A stretch of 64,000 bases of DNA from Paraktedonobacter carboxidivorans. GTDB lineage: Bacteria > Chloroflexota > Ktedonobacteria > Ktedonobacterales > Ktedonobacteraceae. Where the stretch lies: positions 24,904 to 88,903 of the forward strand of contig JBEVTI010000020.1 in assembly GCA_041156125.1 (NCBI GenBank), read 5' to 3'. The position numbers were made by a program, and so were the translations under genes. Shown here one piece after another: positions 9,401 through 18,978 of the stretch. Numbering within the stretch: position 1 is the stretch's first letter; every line of letters begins with the position of its first letter. The notes below the pieces were generated by a model that saw nothing but the letters and a program-made list of their open reading frames with translations, was not told where the DNA came from and searched no databases.

Positions 9401-9429
9401 AAAATAATGAGAAAACGATTTCCTGTCAA
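9401..9429 (-). promoter_or_regulatory. sigma-70-like promoter of the XRE regulator
   Basis: On the minus strand, TTGACA (9424-9429), a 17-base spacer, then TATTTT (9401-9406). The same spacer sequence (GAAATCGTTTTCTC) with TTGACA recurs upstream of the paralogous XRE gene at 42368-42396, which supports both as real promoters. Confidence 0.7.
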
Positions 9430-9797
9430 GTGGTTTTTTGGGATTTTTTATTCAGACCTCCAGTGATCTTACCCTTTTCTGCGCACAGGAGCGCAACCCG
9501 CACCTGTCGTTAACTGCTTACAAGGTGTCTAGTGTCTGTCGTTGTATAGGAAAACACGATTCGTTACAATCCAGGTACAGCCAGTACTTTTAGTATCCTA
9601 CCATGATTAATTCCCGCTGTAAACGGTAGAATGGCTCTTTACGCGAAATTTAAGATCTCTCTACTCTTTTCCCTATGTGAAATGGAGGTGGTGAAGACTA
9701 CAGACAAAAAGGTTTGCTGGCAAGACAGATGCCATGATGGCAAGTCAAGAGCATGGCCAGCGGCTTTTCCGTTCTCTGTTAGAACAAGGAGGTTTGT
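9430..9797 (+). promoter_or_regulatory. leader/control region of the GH48 cellulase gene
   Basis: Non-coding region before the GH48 gene. A weak promoter-like pair, TTGTAT (9542-9547) and TACAAT (9565-9570), has 17-base spacing. The phrase CTGTCGTT occurs twice (near 9505 and 9535). AAGGAGG at 9786-9792 is a strong ribosome site for the GTG start. Confidence 0.4.
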
Positions 9798-12341
9798 GTG
9801 ACCAGAAAAAGGATGGTTCAATCCACATCACTGGGAATCTTAGCACTGGTGCTGGTGATCTCTGGCATGGTGGGAGCGCAGCGTATCAATTCCGCGCACG
9901 CGGCTTCGACAGCCACATCGACCTACACCCAGAACTTCTTAACCCTGTACAACAAAATCAAAAGCTCGTCCAATGGTTACTTTAGTCCGTTGGGTATTCC
10001 TTATCATTCAGTAGAAACGCTGATTGTGGAAGCCCCGGACTATGGGCACGAGACCACTTCGGAAGCCTTTAGTTACTGGATCTGGCTGGAAGCGACATAT
10101 GGTCAGGTCACAGGCAACTGGACGCCCTTTGTGACTGCCTGGCAGACAATGGATAAGTACATGATTCCATCTGCTGCTGACCAGCTCAACACCAGCGGCT
10201 ACAATGCCGCCAGTCCCGCGCAATACGCGCCGGAGTCGCCGAATATCACCGATTATCCGACGCAGTTGAGCACAAGCGTGACGGTCGGCTCAGACCCGTT
10301 GTACAGCGAGTTGACCGCGACCTATGGCAATTCCAATGTCTATGGCATGCAGTGGCTGCTCGACACCGATAACTGGTATGGTTTTGGCCACTGTGGAGAT
10401 GGTACCACGAAGCCATCCTATATCAACTCCTACCAGCGCGGCTCAACCGAGTCGGTCTGGAAGACCGTGGTACAGCCTGAGTGCGAAACCTTCACCTGGG
10501 GTCGCAACGATGGCACAGGCTTTTTGAGCCTCTTCAACCTGCCATCCGCTGGTCCCGCCACCAGCAATTACTCCAAGCAGTGGCGCTACACCGATGCGCC
10601 CGATGCTGACGCGCGCACAGTGCAGGCAGCCTACTGGGCTAATACCTGGGCCACAGCTCAGGGTCAGGCCAGCGCGATTGCCCCGCAGATCGCCGAGGCC
10701 GCGAAGATGGGCGACTTCCTGCGCTATAGCACGTATGATAAATACTTTAAGACGATGGGCTGCACCAGCACAGGCTGCGCGGCTGGCTCAGGCAAGAACA
10801 GCTCTACCAATCTACTGGGCTGGTACTATGCCTGGGGTGGCGCGTATACTGGCGCTGGTAGCTGGGCCTGGCGTATTGGCGATGGCGCGAACGCGCAGGG
10901 CTATCAGAATCCCCTGGCCGCGTGGGCGTTGAGCACGGTTCCCGCGCTTGAGCCAAAATCCGCGACCGCGCCGAGCGACTGGGCCACCAGTTTACAACGT
11001 CAACTCCAGTTCTTCCAGTGGCTCCAGTCAAATGAAGGTGGGATTGCTGGCGGCGCGACCAATAGCTGGAACGGCCAGTACGGCGCTCCTCCTGCCGGCG
11101 ACCCGACTTTCTACGGCGAGGCGTACGACTGGGAACCGGTCTATCATGATCCACCAAGCAATAACTGGTTTGGCTTCCAGGCGTGGGCAATGGAGCGTTT
11201 CGCCGAATACTACTATGTGACAGGTAATGCCACCGCCAAGTCAATCCTGGATAAATGGGTTACCTGGGCCAAGTCGGCGACGACGACCAGCGCCAATGGC
11301 ACCTACGCGATTCCTTCAACCCTTAACTGGACTGGCCAGCCGGGCGGTAACTGGGCAAGCGGCACGACCTCAGTGAATAACGCCGGCCTGCATGTGACGG
11401 TTGTTAATACCACCCAGGATGTTGGCGTGACCGCAGCCCTGGCAAAAACCCTGCTGTACTACTCTGCTAAATCTGGCGATACCGCTTCGCGCACACTGGC
11501 CCAGACCCTGCTGACCGATATGGTGACCAGCTTTACAGATACCATCGGTATCTCTAATGCAGAGACCCGCACGGACTACAGCCAGTTTACCGATTCGGTT
11601 TCTATTCCTGCCGGTTGGGTGGGCACGAACGCTCAGGGCGCAACCCTGAATTCTTCCACGACGTTCCTGACCGAGCGTCCGAAGTACACGTCCGATCCTG
11701 CCTGGTCGAAGGTGCAAACGTACCTGAATGGTGGCGCGGCGCCGTCGTTCAACTATCATCGCTTCTGGGCTCAGGCTGACATCGCTATGGCACTGGCTGA
11801 TGTTGATATCCTGTTCCCGTCCGCTACTGGCACACCCACGGTGGGCGCGACCAGCGGCACGACGCCGACTGTTGGGGCTACAAGCACGCCGACCGTTAGG
11901 GCTACAAGCACGCCGACCGTTGGCGTGACAGCTACGCCGACCGCTGGTATGACGCCCACTGCTACGCCAACGCGGGGTGTTACACCTACTGCTACCCCAA
12001 CCCAGGCCGCTGGGGCCAGTTGTAAGGTTCACTACGCCATCACCAGCCAGTGGATCCCCGGCTTTGGCGCGACGATTACGATTACTAATAGCGGGACCAC
12101 GGCGATTAATGGATGGTCCTTAAAATTCTCCTTCGCCAATGGGCAGACGATTACTCAACTCTGGAACGGGACGTTTACGCAGAGTGGTAGCGCGGTGACT
12201 ATCACCAACTTATCGTATAACGGCTCGATAGCCCCTGGAGCAACGGTTACAAATGCTCCTGGCTTTAACGGTACCTGGAGTGGAAGTAACTCGCCCCCCA
12301 CGTCCTATACTCTTAATGGGACAGCTTGTAGCGTCGTCTAA
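9798..12341 (+). CDS. GH48 reducing-end cellobiohydrolase with C-terminal CBM2
   Basis: An 847-aa secreted exocellulase that releases cellobiose from reducing chain ends. Sec signal peptide to about residue 35 (SAHA cleavage). GH48 catalytic domain about 40-675, with VETLIVEAPDYGHETTSEAF: E89 aligns with the family general acid, and E78 is the conserved upstream Glu. A Thr/Pro linker (about 680-740) leads to a CBM2 cellulose-binding module (741-847) with the usual terminal cysteines C742 and C844. GTG start with AAGGAGG 5 bases upstream. First of three co-oriented cellulase genes. GH48 is the hallmark enzyme of true cellulose degraders. Family assignment is very secure. Confidence 0.96.
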   Translation: MTRKRMVQSTSLGILALVLVISGMVGAQRINSAHAASTATSTYTQNFLTLYNKIKSSSNGYFSPLGIPYHSVETLIVEAPDYGHETTSEAFSYWIWLEATYGQVTGNWTPFVTAWQTMDKYMIPSAADQLNTSGYNAASPAQYAPESPNITDYPTQLSTSVTVGSDPLYSELTATYGNSNVYGMQWLLDTDNWYGFGHCGDGTTKPSYINSYQRGSTESVWKTVVQPECETFTWGRNDGTGFLSLFNLPSAGPATSNYSKQWRYTDAPDADARTVQAAYWANTWATAQGQASAIAPQIAEAAKMGDFLRYSTYDKYFKTMGCTSTGCAAGSGKNSSTNLLGWYYAWGGAYTGAGSWAWRIGDGANAQGYQNPLAAWALSTVPALEPKSATAPSDWATSLQRQLQFFQWLQSNEGGIAGGATNSWNGQYGAPPAGDPTFYGEAYDWEPVYHDPPSNNWFGFQAWAMERFAEYYYVTGNATAKSILDKWVTWAKSATTTSANGTYAIPSTLNWTGQPGGNWASGTTSVNNAGLHVTVVNTTQDVGVTAALAKTLLYYSAKSGDTASRTLAQTLLTDMVTSFTDTIGISNAETRTDYSQFTDSVSIPAGWVGTNAQGATLNSSTTFLTERPKYTSDPAWSKVQTYLNGGAAPSFNYHRFWAQADIAMALADVDILFPSATGTPTVGATSGTTPTVGATSTPTVRATSTPTVGVTATPTAGMTPTATPTRGVTPTATPTQAAGASCKVHYAITSQWIPGFGATITITNSGTTAINGWSLKFSFANGQTITQLWNGTFTQSGSAVTITNLSYNGSIAPGATVTNAPGFNGTWSGSNSPPTSYTLNGTACSVV

Positions 12342-12367
12342 ACGAGTTTCCTGACTCGTTCGTTCAG

Positions 12368-12401
12368 CGGCGCGAGTGGCAAAAACTTGTCACTCGCGCC
12401 G
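12368..12401 (+). terminator. hairpin after GH48 gene
   Basis: CGGCGCGAGTG (12368-12378) pairs perfectly with CACTCGCGCCG (12391-12401). A T/C-rich tail (TTCCTCTT) follows, 27 bases after the GH48 stop. Probable terminator. The rest of the gap to 12734 is pyrimidine-rich and holds nothing recognisable beyond AAAGGAG at 12722-12728. Confidence 0.7.
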
Positions 12402-12734
12402 TTCCTCTTATGCAGCCTTATCCCTCGTAACTGCTCATTTCTTATCCCTCTCACCTTTTCTTTATATATGTCATGTTGTTGACTGCGCTATGACTTGTAT
12501 CTGTTCTGTTGTTTTTCCTCTCTCTTACCTATACTCTAAAAGAATGGAGCATGGTGATATGAGCTGAGATGATTCTATCTACCTCTTAGCTCAGAGCAAA
12601 TCCGTTGCAATGGTGATTATCTGGGGATATCCCAAAGCTCGTCAGGGGAGACTCCTGGACCCCCTTCTGGTCATTATTTAAGCGGATTTGCTGACAGATA
12701 TCTGTGCAAGCGATGGTTATGAAAGGAGTCTTGT

Positions 12735-15326
12735 GTGTCATTTTCTTTCTCCAGGCGCGATCTTCTAAAACAGTCGCGCAATTTACTGGTCGCTCTGCCC
12801 TTTGGCGCGGCCCTGTTCGGCGAGGTAGCAGCGCGGGCGGCCAGCACAGCAGCGTACAACTACGCGGCGGCCCTGCAGATGTCCATCTACTTTTACGATG
12901 CCCAGAAGTCGGGACCGGCGGTAGCGGGCGGTCTGCTCGTCTGGCGAGGCAATTGCGATGTATCAGACGCGGCGGTACCACTTGTCAATAAAGGTAGTAG
13001 CAATCTTGGCACGAATATGTCGGCAACATTTATCGCGGCCAATAAAAGCGTGCTCGATCCAGCCGGAAAAGGTACAGTCGATGTAAGCGGAGGTTTCCAC
13101 GATGCCGGCGACCATGTTAAATTTGGTATGCCCCAGGGCTATGCCATCTCTACGCTTGGCTGGGGCTTTTACGAGTTTAACCAGGCCTTTGTCTCCGCTG
13201 GCCAGGATGCGCATATGCTGGCTATTCTGCGCTGGGGCTGCGATTACCTGATGCACTCAACCTTCCGCAATAGCAGCGGAGCCGTGGTCGCCTTCTGCTA
13301 CCAGGCTGGCGAAGGCTCGGTTGATCATACTCTGTGGGCTCCGCCCGAAGTGGAAAAGCTCGACCGACCGGCCTATTTCGCGACATCTGAGACTCCCGCC
13401 TCCGACTGCTGCGCTGAGGCCGCGGCTGCTCTGGCTATCATGTACCTGAACACGAAGGGCAGCGACGCAACGTATGCCGCGCAATGTCTCGCTTATGCGA
13501 AAGCGCTCTATAGCTTCGCGGTCGCCAACCGTGGCCTGGGCTACTCTGGCGGCTTCTATGGGTCCAGCGGCGATGAAGACGATCTCTCATGGGCAGCGAT
13601 CTGGCTCTATATCGCGACTGGCACACAGGCTTATGTCACCGATATTGTCGCTGTGGACTCGACTGGCCACTATACTGGCTATCTCAAGAGGATTATGGTT
13701 TCGACAGGCGACAACTGGCAGAATATCTGGGTCCACAGTTGGGATGCTGTCTGGGGCGGCATGTTTATCAAACTGGCTCCGATTACCAATGATCCCAAAC
13801 ACCTCTACATTGCGCGCTGGAACCTGGAATACTGGTCCCATGTACCTCATGTGGATACTACGGATACCAACTTCCTGGCCTGGACGCCTGGAGGCTTCGC
13901 GGTCATCAATACCTGGGGCTCCTGTCGCTATAATACCGCTGCCCAGCTCTGCGCCCTGGTGTACCGCAAAAACACCGGGGATACGCGCTTCTCCGATTGG
14001 GCGCTGAGGCAGATGAACTATGTTCTGGGCAGTAATCCCCTCAGCCGCAGCTATATGGTCGGCTTCTCCCCAACCGGCGCTCAGCATCCTCATCACCGCG
14101 CCGCGCATGGCTCGTTTACCGATAGCATGAGCGATCCGACCACGCATCGTCATACCTGCTGGGGCGCGCTCGTCGGTGGCCCGGATGCTAAAGATGCTCA
14201 CAACGACCTGACTACCGATTTTGTCTCTAACGAGGTCGCCATTGATTATAGCGCGGCCTTCGTTGGAGCACTTGCCGGCCATTACTCCTACTATGGGAGC
14301 GGCCAGACAGCTAATGCCAGCTTCACGACAGCGGAGACGACGATTAAGCCTTTCTTTGTCGAAGCGACGCTAAATCAAGAGAGCAATCAGGGTTCGCAGA
14401 TCACGCTCAGGCTACATGCCGATACGACACAACCTCCCCAGTATACGACAGGCTTGAAGGTGCGCTACTTCTTTAATGTCAGCGAACTCCTGGCGCTCGG
14501 CCAGTCAATCAGTAATGTTTCCGTGGCCATTTACTACGATCAGAACGCGACCAACGCGACACCCGCTGGACCTACCGCGGTCAATGGTCCCTTCGCCTGG
14601 AATGGCTCTACAACCCTTTATTATGTCGAGTTCGACTGGTCGGCCTATCCCATCTGGACGACGCGCGACCTGCAATTTGGCTTGAATGTGGCTATCGCCA
14701 GCGATTTTAAGTTCCATTGGGACCCCACCAATGACTATAGCCGCCAGGGCATTAGCGCGACTCAAGCGGTCACACAATTCATCCCGGTCTATCATAATGG
14801 CACACTGGTCTTTGGTCAGGAACCCACGGGCACCGGGACTCCCACGCCAACGCCTACTAATACGCCTGCCACAACGCCGACTCCAGGCACAACGCCCGCG
14901 ACCACACCTACTCCCGGCAGGACGCCCACTGCTACGCCTACCCCCGGTAGAACTCCCACTGCTACATCTACTCCCGGCAGAACACCCACCGCTACACCTG
15001 CCAGCGCGCTTGCCAGCGTCCACTACACTGTGACCAATCAGTGGTCCGGTGGTTTTGGAGCTACCATTACGATCACCAATACCAGTACCAGCGCGCTCAA
15101 CGGCTGGAGCCTGGTCTTTACATTCCCCGGTGGACAAACGGTGACGCAGGGATGGAGCGGCACCTTCACGCAAAGCGGGAGCAAAGTCACTATCACTAAC
15201 CTCTCTTATAATGGCTCAATCGCCCCTGGTGCCTCTGTCAGTCCGGGCTTCAATGGCTCGTGGAGTGGGAGCAATGCCAATCCCACCTCGTTCACGCTCA
15301 ACGGTCAGCCTACGACGCTTGTGTAG
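12735..15326 (+). CDS. GH9 cellulase with CBM3 and CBM2, Tat-type signal
   Basis: An 863-aa secreted cellulase. The N-terminus has a twin-arginine motif (FSRRDLLKQ) and AARA cleavage near residue 35, suggesting Tat export of the folded protein. GH9 domain about 40-515: GGFHDAGDHVKF gives the catalytic Asp pair (D123/D126), and DFVSNEVAIDY gives the acid E500. A CBM3 module follows at about 535-695, the layout of processive GH9-CBM3c endoglucanases. A Thr/Pro linker and a CBM2 (about 757-863) close it. This CBM2 lacks both usual disulfide cysteines (it starts ASVHYTV and ends QPTTLV). GTG start with AAAGGAG 6 bases upstream. Confidence 0.95.
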   Translation: MSFSFSRRDLLKQSRNLLVALPFGAALFGEVAARAASTAAYNYAAALQMSIYFYDAQKSGPAVAGGLLVWRGNCDVSDAAVPLVNKGSSNLGTNMSATFIAANKSVLDPAGKGTVDVSGGFHDAGDHVKFGMPQGYAISTLGWGFYEFNQAFVSAGQDAHMLAILRWGCDYLMHSTFRNSSGAVVAFCYQAGEGSVDHTLWAPPEVEKLDRPAYFATSETPASDCCAEAAAALAIMYLNTKGSDATYAAQCLAYAKALYSFAVANRGLGYSGGFYGSSGDEDDLSWAAIWLYIATGTQAYVTDIVAVDSTGHYTGYLKRIMVSTGDNWQNIWVHSWDAVWGGMFIKLAPITNDPKHLYIARWNLEYWSHVPHVDTTDTNFLAWTPGGFAVINTWGSCRYNTAAQLCALVYRKNTGDTRFSDWALRQMNYVLGSNPLSRSYMVGFSPTGAQHPHHRAAHGSFTDSMSDPTTHRHTCWGALVGGPDAKDAHNDLTTDFVSNEVAIDYSAAFVGALAGHYSYYGSGQTANASFTTAETTIKPFFVEATLNQESNQGSQITLRLHADTTQPPQYTTGLKVRYFFNVSELLALGQSISNVSVAIYYDQNATNATPAGPTAVNGPFAWNGSTTLYYVEFDWSAYPIWTTRDLQFGLNVAIASDFKFHWDPTNDYSRQGISATQAVTQFIPVYHNGTLVFGQEPTGTGTPTPTPTNTPATTPTPGTTPATTPTPGRTPTATPTPGRTPTATSTPGRTPTATPASALASVHYTVTNQWSGGFGATITITNTSTSALNGWSLVFTFPGGQTVTQGWSGTFTQSGSKVTITNLSYNGSIAPGASVSPGFNGSWSGSNANPTSFTLNGQPTTLV

Positions 15327-15349
15327 TGCAAAATCCATCAGCAATGTTC

Positions 15350-15380
15350 GCAAAGAGGGGCACGCGATGTCCCTCTTTGC
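15350..15380 (+). terminator. hairpin between GH9 and GH5 genes
   Basis: GCAAAGAGGG (15350-15359) and CCCTCTTTGC (15371-15380) form a 10-bp stem with an 11-base loop in the 108-base gap. It may end most GH9 transcripts or stabilise the message; no T run follows. Confidence 0.5.
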
Positions 15381-15434
15381 CAAAGATATGGAAATGAGTA
15401 TGCACTTGATGCTACAAATCAAAAGGAGCAAAGT

Positions 15435-16955
15435 GTGAAGAAAAAATACTTCCTGGCACTACCATTGACGCTTGTGACCCTCAGCCTTGTGCTGGCGGGT
15501 CTGGCCTGGAACGCGCCAGCACAAGCACACGCGGCTACAATTTCCAATAGCGGCCTGCATGTCTCCGGTAATCTGCTACTAAACAGCACAGGCCAGGCAG
15601 TACGCCCTCTGGGAGTAGATCGAGCTGGCAGTGAATATATGTGTGACGCGGCTGGCGATAACACGGTCTTCGATGATGGCACAAATCCTGATAGTTCAGG
15701 CCGCACTGGCGCGGCTCTGGATGCCGCTTTCAATACCGCCACCATCTCAAGCTTTCAGGCGTGGAAATTCCAGGCCGTGCGTATTCCCCTCAACGAAGAC
15801 TGCTGGCTGGGTATCAATGGCTATCCTGCCGCATCCTATACCTCCGCGACCTATCAGCAGACCATTGTCAGTTATGTCAATCTTCTGACAACCAACAATT
15901 TTATTGTGCTTCTCGATCTACACTGGGCGGCTCCAGGTACGACGCAGGCCAATAAGCAGTTAGCTATGCCTGATCTGGACCATGCCCCGGCTTTCTGGAC
16001 CTCGGTGGCCAGCACGTTTAAAAGCAACTCGGCGGTGATTTTCGATCTGTTTAACGAACCATTCACTGGCAACACTGGCAATAATTCTAATGCCTGGTCC
16101 TGCTGGAAAAATGGCAGTACAGCGGCGAGTGTCAGCCCCTGTGGTGATGTTGCCTTCGCGACGGCTGGCATGCAAACGCTGGTCAACACTGTGCGCGCTA
16201 CCGGGGCGACCAATGTGCTCATGCTCGGCGGGCTGGCTTACGCCAATGATCTGTCGGGCTGGTTAGCCAACAAGCCTGTCGATCCCCTGAATAACCTGGC
16301 CGCCTCGTTCCACCTTTACAATTTTAATGCCTGCAATTATGTCAATTGCTGGGTTGTAAATGTGCAGCCAGTGGCCGCGCGGGTGCCAGTCATTGCTGGT
16401 GAAATCGGCGAAAATGACTGCGCGCATAGCTTCATCGATATGGCCATGACATGGCTCGACCAGAACCATATCGGTTACCTTGCCTGGGCCTGGAATGTCT
16501 ACAACTGCGGCAACTTCCCCTCGCTGGTTACCGACTACAGCGGCACGCCTACCGCGTATGGCGCGGGCTATAAACAGCATCTAACTGACCTGGCAAATGG
16601 CGTGACGCCGACACCCACAGCCACGCCAAGCGCGGGCCACTACTGTAGCGTCCACTATGGTGCCTCCTCCTGGACTGGCGCTTTCACGGTCAATATCACG
16701 ATTAACAATATCAGTTCAACGCCCATCCAGGGCTGGACCCTGACCTTCACTTTCGCCAGCGATCAGAAGGTCACTGCCGGTTGGAATGCTACCTGGTCGC
16801 AAGCTGGCCAGCAGGTGACTGCTCGCGATGTTGGCTATAACGACATCATTGCCGCTGGCACATCTACAGGCCTGGGCTTTAACGGTACCTGGACGACCAG
16901 CAATCCTAATCCCACTGCTTTCGCCCTTAACGGTGTCGCCTGCGCCACTGTCTGA
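15435..16955 (+). CDS. GH5 endoglucanase with C-terminal CBM2
   Basis: A 506-aa secreted endo-beta-1,4-glucanase. Sec signal peptide (cleavage after AQAHA, about residue 33). GH5 TIM-barrel about 35-390, with acid/base E208 in DLFNEP and nucleophile E323 in AGEIGEND. A short Thr/Pro linker leads to CBM2 (about 404-506). The CBM2 is diverged but retains a Cys near each end. GTG start with AAAAGGAG 6 bases upstream. Close paralogue of the gene at 42520-44106, sharing VPLNEDCWLGING and GATNVLMLGGLA. Third gene of the cellulase run. Confidence 0.95.
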   Translation: MKKKYFLALPLTLVTLSLVLAGLAWNAPAQAHAATISNSGLHVSGNLLLNSTGQAVRPLGVDRAGSEYMCDAAGDNTVFDDGTNPDSSGRTGAALDAAFNTATISSFQAWKFQAVRIPLNEDCWLGINGYPAASYTSATYQQTIVSYVNLLTTNNFIVLLDLHWAAPGTTQANKQLAMPDLDHAPAFWTSVASTFKSNSAVIFDLFNEPFTGNTGNNSNAWSCWKNGSTAASVSPCGDVAFATAGMQTLVNTVRATGATNVLMLGGLAYANDLSGWLANKPVDPLNNLAASFHLYNFNACNYVNCWVVNVQPVAARVPVIAGEIGENDCAHSFIDMAMTWLDQNHIGYLAWAWNVYNCGNFPSLVTDYSGTPTAYGAGYKQHLTDLANGVTPTPTATPSAGHYCSVHYGASSWTGAFTVNITINNISSTPIQGWTLTFTFASDQKVTAGWNATWSQAGQQVTARDVGYNDIIAAGTSTGLGFNGTWTTSNPNPTAFALNGVACATV

Positions 16956-16974
16956 GCGCGTCTAAGAAAAATTC

Positions 16975-17034
16975 TAGAGGATGCAAACGGGAGTGGAGGC
17001 TGAGGGGTGCCGCGACACCCGTTTGCATCCTCTA
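16975..17034. terminator. bidirectional hairpin (17-bp perfect arms)
   Basis: Arms 16975-16991 and 17018-17034 match perfectly. The right arm abuts the stop codon of the convergent gene at 17035. A smaller GGGTG/CACCC stem sits in the loop. Confidence 0.75.
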
Positions 17035-17544
17035 TTAGAGACCACCCGCACCGCGCAGACCCAATGAAAGAAGGACAAGTAACCAGGCCAGGACGCCCAG
17101 CCCAATCGCCAGAATTGCCTGGATACGACCAGGTTTGCCCGGTATACGATTGGCCAGAACCAGGGCAGTAATGCCTCGATAGATGGCGAAGGCGCCGGTA
17201 ATTAGTCCCGCGTAACCTATATTTGAAAAAAGCTTAAGCACAGCCAGGACGATTGAGATAGCGCCACTAATCAGCGCCCGATTAGCCCATGGATTGATGC
17301 TCCGCATAGGGGCTGACGCATAGTTCTGCTGCTGTGGCGGATAGGCACCCGGCTGACCATAAGGCTGCTGCTGTGGCGGATAGGCACCCGGCTGACCATA
17401 AGGCTGTTGCTGTGGCGGATAGGCACCCGGCTGACCATAAGCGCCTGGTTGAGTGTAGGCTGGTGTACCTGGAACAGCGCTATTACCCGGTTGCTGCTGT
17501 GGCGCGTAGGCATCCTGGGGCGCGTAAGGATCTTGATAGGACAT
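17035..17544 (-). CDS. Pro/Gln/Tyr-rich small membrane protein
   Basis: About 169 aa. The N-terminal 85 residues are low-complexity and soluble (MSYQDPYAPQDAYAPQQQ), with three 13-residue tandem repeats containing QPYGQPGAYPPQQ. The C-terminal half has three predicted membrane helices (ALISGAISIVLAVLKLF, YAGLITGAFAIYRGITALVL, AILAIGLGVLAWLLVLLSLG). The layout resembles DUF4190-like Pro-rich membrane proteins, but no function is known. The start is at 17544 (MSYQDP); an open frame extends to 17715 but its extra codons look non-coding. Confidence 0.72.
   Translation of the reverse strand: MSYQDPYAPQDAYAPQQQPGNSAVPGTPAYTQPGAYGQPGAYPPQQQPYGQPGAYPPQQQPYGQPGAYPPQQQNYASAPMRSINPWANRALISGAISIVLAVLKLFSNIGYAGLITGAFAIYRGITALVLANRIPGKPGRIQAILAIGLGVLAWLLVLLSLGLRGAGGL
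17326..17441. repeat. 39-bp tandem repeat, three copies
   Basis: The CTGTGGCGG core recurs at 17332, 17371 and 17410, a fixed 39-bp period inside the Pro/Gln-rich gene. The copies are nearly identical at DNA level, so copy number may vary between strains. Confidence 0.85.
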
Positions 17545-17753
17545 CTTATTACTTCTTTCTTTTCTGCAAAGATATTGCAAAACACGACTGTACATCATAA
17601 GGATTCGTGCATAAAGCTCAAAATCCGTAGCAAATAACAAAACCATTACCCGCGCTAACATCGATCCTACGCGCATATCAAAAAGACAGAGGTGCCGTTC
17701 GTGCAAGAGTAACATATCTTTGAGAAAAATGTCAATGAAATTGACCAGCTTGC

Positions 17754-18662
17754 CTATGAAGAAAGGGTGTATGGGAAGAGCTTTGTTCCCCAGACTGTAA
17801 ACAAATCGAATCTTGCTACAAAGTCAGATTGCTCAGCTTCGGCCAGTGCTTGCTGATAGAGATCTTCGTAGTTATCAGGCAAACGGGTCCATTTTTGCAG
17901 ATAAGGCTTCATAGTGCGAAAGAGGTACTTGATATCTTCGGTAAAAAGCTTTCCTTCGGCGGTACCAGCACGATATTCTACACTTTGCATATGGGTTTGA
18001 ATCTGCTGGAAACCATATTGTTCGAGTAAACGCATAAGAATGCTGTCCAATGCTCCGCCTTTGGGATTAAAGTACGCCCCTGCTCGATCCAGGGCCTGAG
18101 CTATCAGATCCCACAAATACGTCTGGGCCGGAGTATTACACTCGACTATCCCATTGACTTCAGTCAGACGTAGCACACCATCAATGCGCAAGACGCGCAA
18201 ACATTCCTGGATGATTTTGGGCCAATCCCATGTGCGCAACCAGCTGGTCGCTACCCGCTGGTTGACCAGATCAAAGAAGTTATTGGGGAATTCAAGCATG
18301 CGCAACGCATCCATGGAGTGAAACTCCACCCGTTTATCAAGCTTGCACTCCTGAGCCTGCTTTGACGCAACTTCAAGAATCTTGGGACTGATATCAATGC
18401 CGATTAACATAGAGATCTCTGGATGGGTTTGCGCCACCTCCATCAGCCAGCCACCGGTTCCACAGCCGATGTCGAGCACGCGCTCCAGAGGGGAAAGGCT
18501 GGGCTGCTCTGCAAAGACACCGCCCATTGTGCTGGTAAGCAGTTTATCCTGCAATTGCAAGCGGCTGATCTCTTTTTCATTGAAGCGGTCTGGCACAATA
18601 TAGGTGCTAGCCAGGTCTTTGCGAGGTTCAAGTGGTTCAAGTGATTCAAAAGACATAACCAT
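17754..18662 (-). CDS. class I SAM-dependent methyltransferase
   Basis: About 302 aa. SAM-binding motif I is VLDIGCGTGGW, followed by an acidic beta-2 (MLIGIDIS) and post-motif segments typical of Methyltransf_25/UbiE-like enzymes. The substrate cannot be read from the sequence. The start was placed at 18662 (MVMSFESLEP) because GAGGAG lies 9 bases upstream; the frame is open to an ATG at 18713. Nearest neighbours are a convergent membrane protein and a divergent TetR/MFS unit, neither of which suggests a pathway. Confidence 0.82.
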   Translation of the reverse strand: MVMSFESLEPLEPRKDLASTYIVPDRFNEKEISRLQLQDKLLTSTMGGVFAEQPSLSPLERVLDIGCGTGGWLMEVAQTHPEISMLIGIDISPKILEVASKQAQECKLDKRVEFHSMDALRMLEFPNNFFDLVNQRVATSWLRTWDWPKIIQECLRVLRIDGVLRLTEVNGIVECNTPAQTYLWDLIAQALDRAGAYFNPKGGALDSILMRLLEQYGFQQIQTHMQSVEYRAGTAEGKLFTEDIKYLFRTMKPYLQKWTRLPDNYEDLYQQALAEAEQSDFVARFDLFTVWGTKLFPYTLSS

Positions 18663-18845
18663 AACGTCACGCTCCTCACGCTCTTTCATTGGAAGGGAAT
18701 TCGAGGTTCCCATAAAATCATTGAGCTACCCTCAGTATTATACTGAAATCCAGGAGATTTGTCGAGGTATTACATACACACCCATCGTCGATCTCTACAC
18801 AGATAATATGGTTTTTCTCTTCTCCCGCCCACCTGCAGGAAATAG

Positions 18846-18878
18846 AGAGAGTTGCGGCTCGCTCGCCAGCAACTCTCT
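18846..18878. repeat. hairpin in methyltransferase/TetR intergenic region
   Basis: AGAGAGTTGC (18846-18855) and GCAACTCTCT (18869-18878) form a perfect 10-bp stem between divergent genes. Role unknown. Confidence 0.45.
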
Positions 18879-18948
18879 ACACTCTGGGAAGGGCTCTTGC
18901 AAAGCGCAAACACAACTTTTCTATTGCCTGTTCTCGCTGGAAATTAGC

Positions 18949-18977
18949 TTGACAAATACTTCTCTCTTTGTTATAAT
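18949..18977 (+). promoter_or_regulatory. perfect consensus sigma-70 promoter of tetR-MFS unit
   Basis: TTGACA (18949-18954), a 17-base spacer and TATAAT (18972-18977) match the consensus exactly. Such a strong promoter makes sense if it is normally held off by the repressor encoded next to it. Confidence 0.85.
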
Positions 18978-18978
18978 C

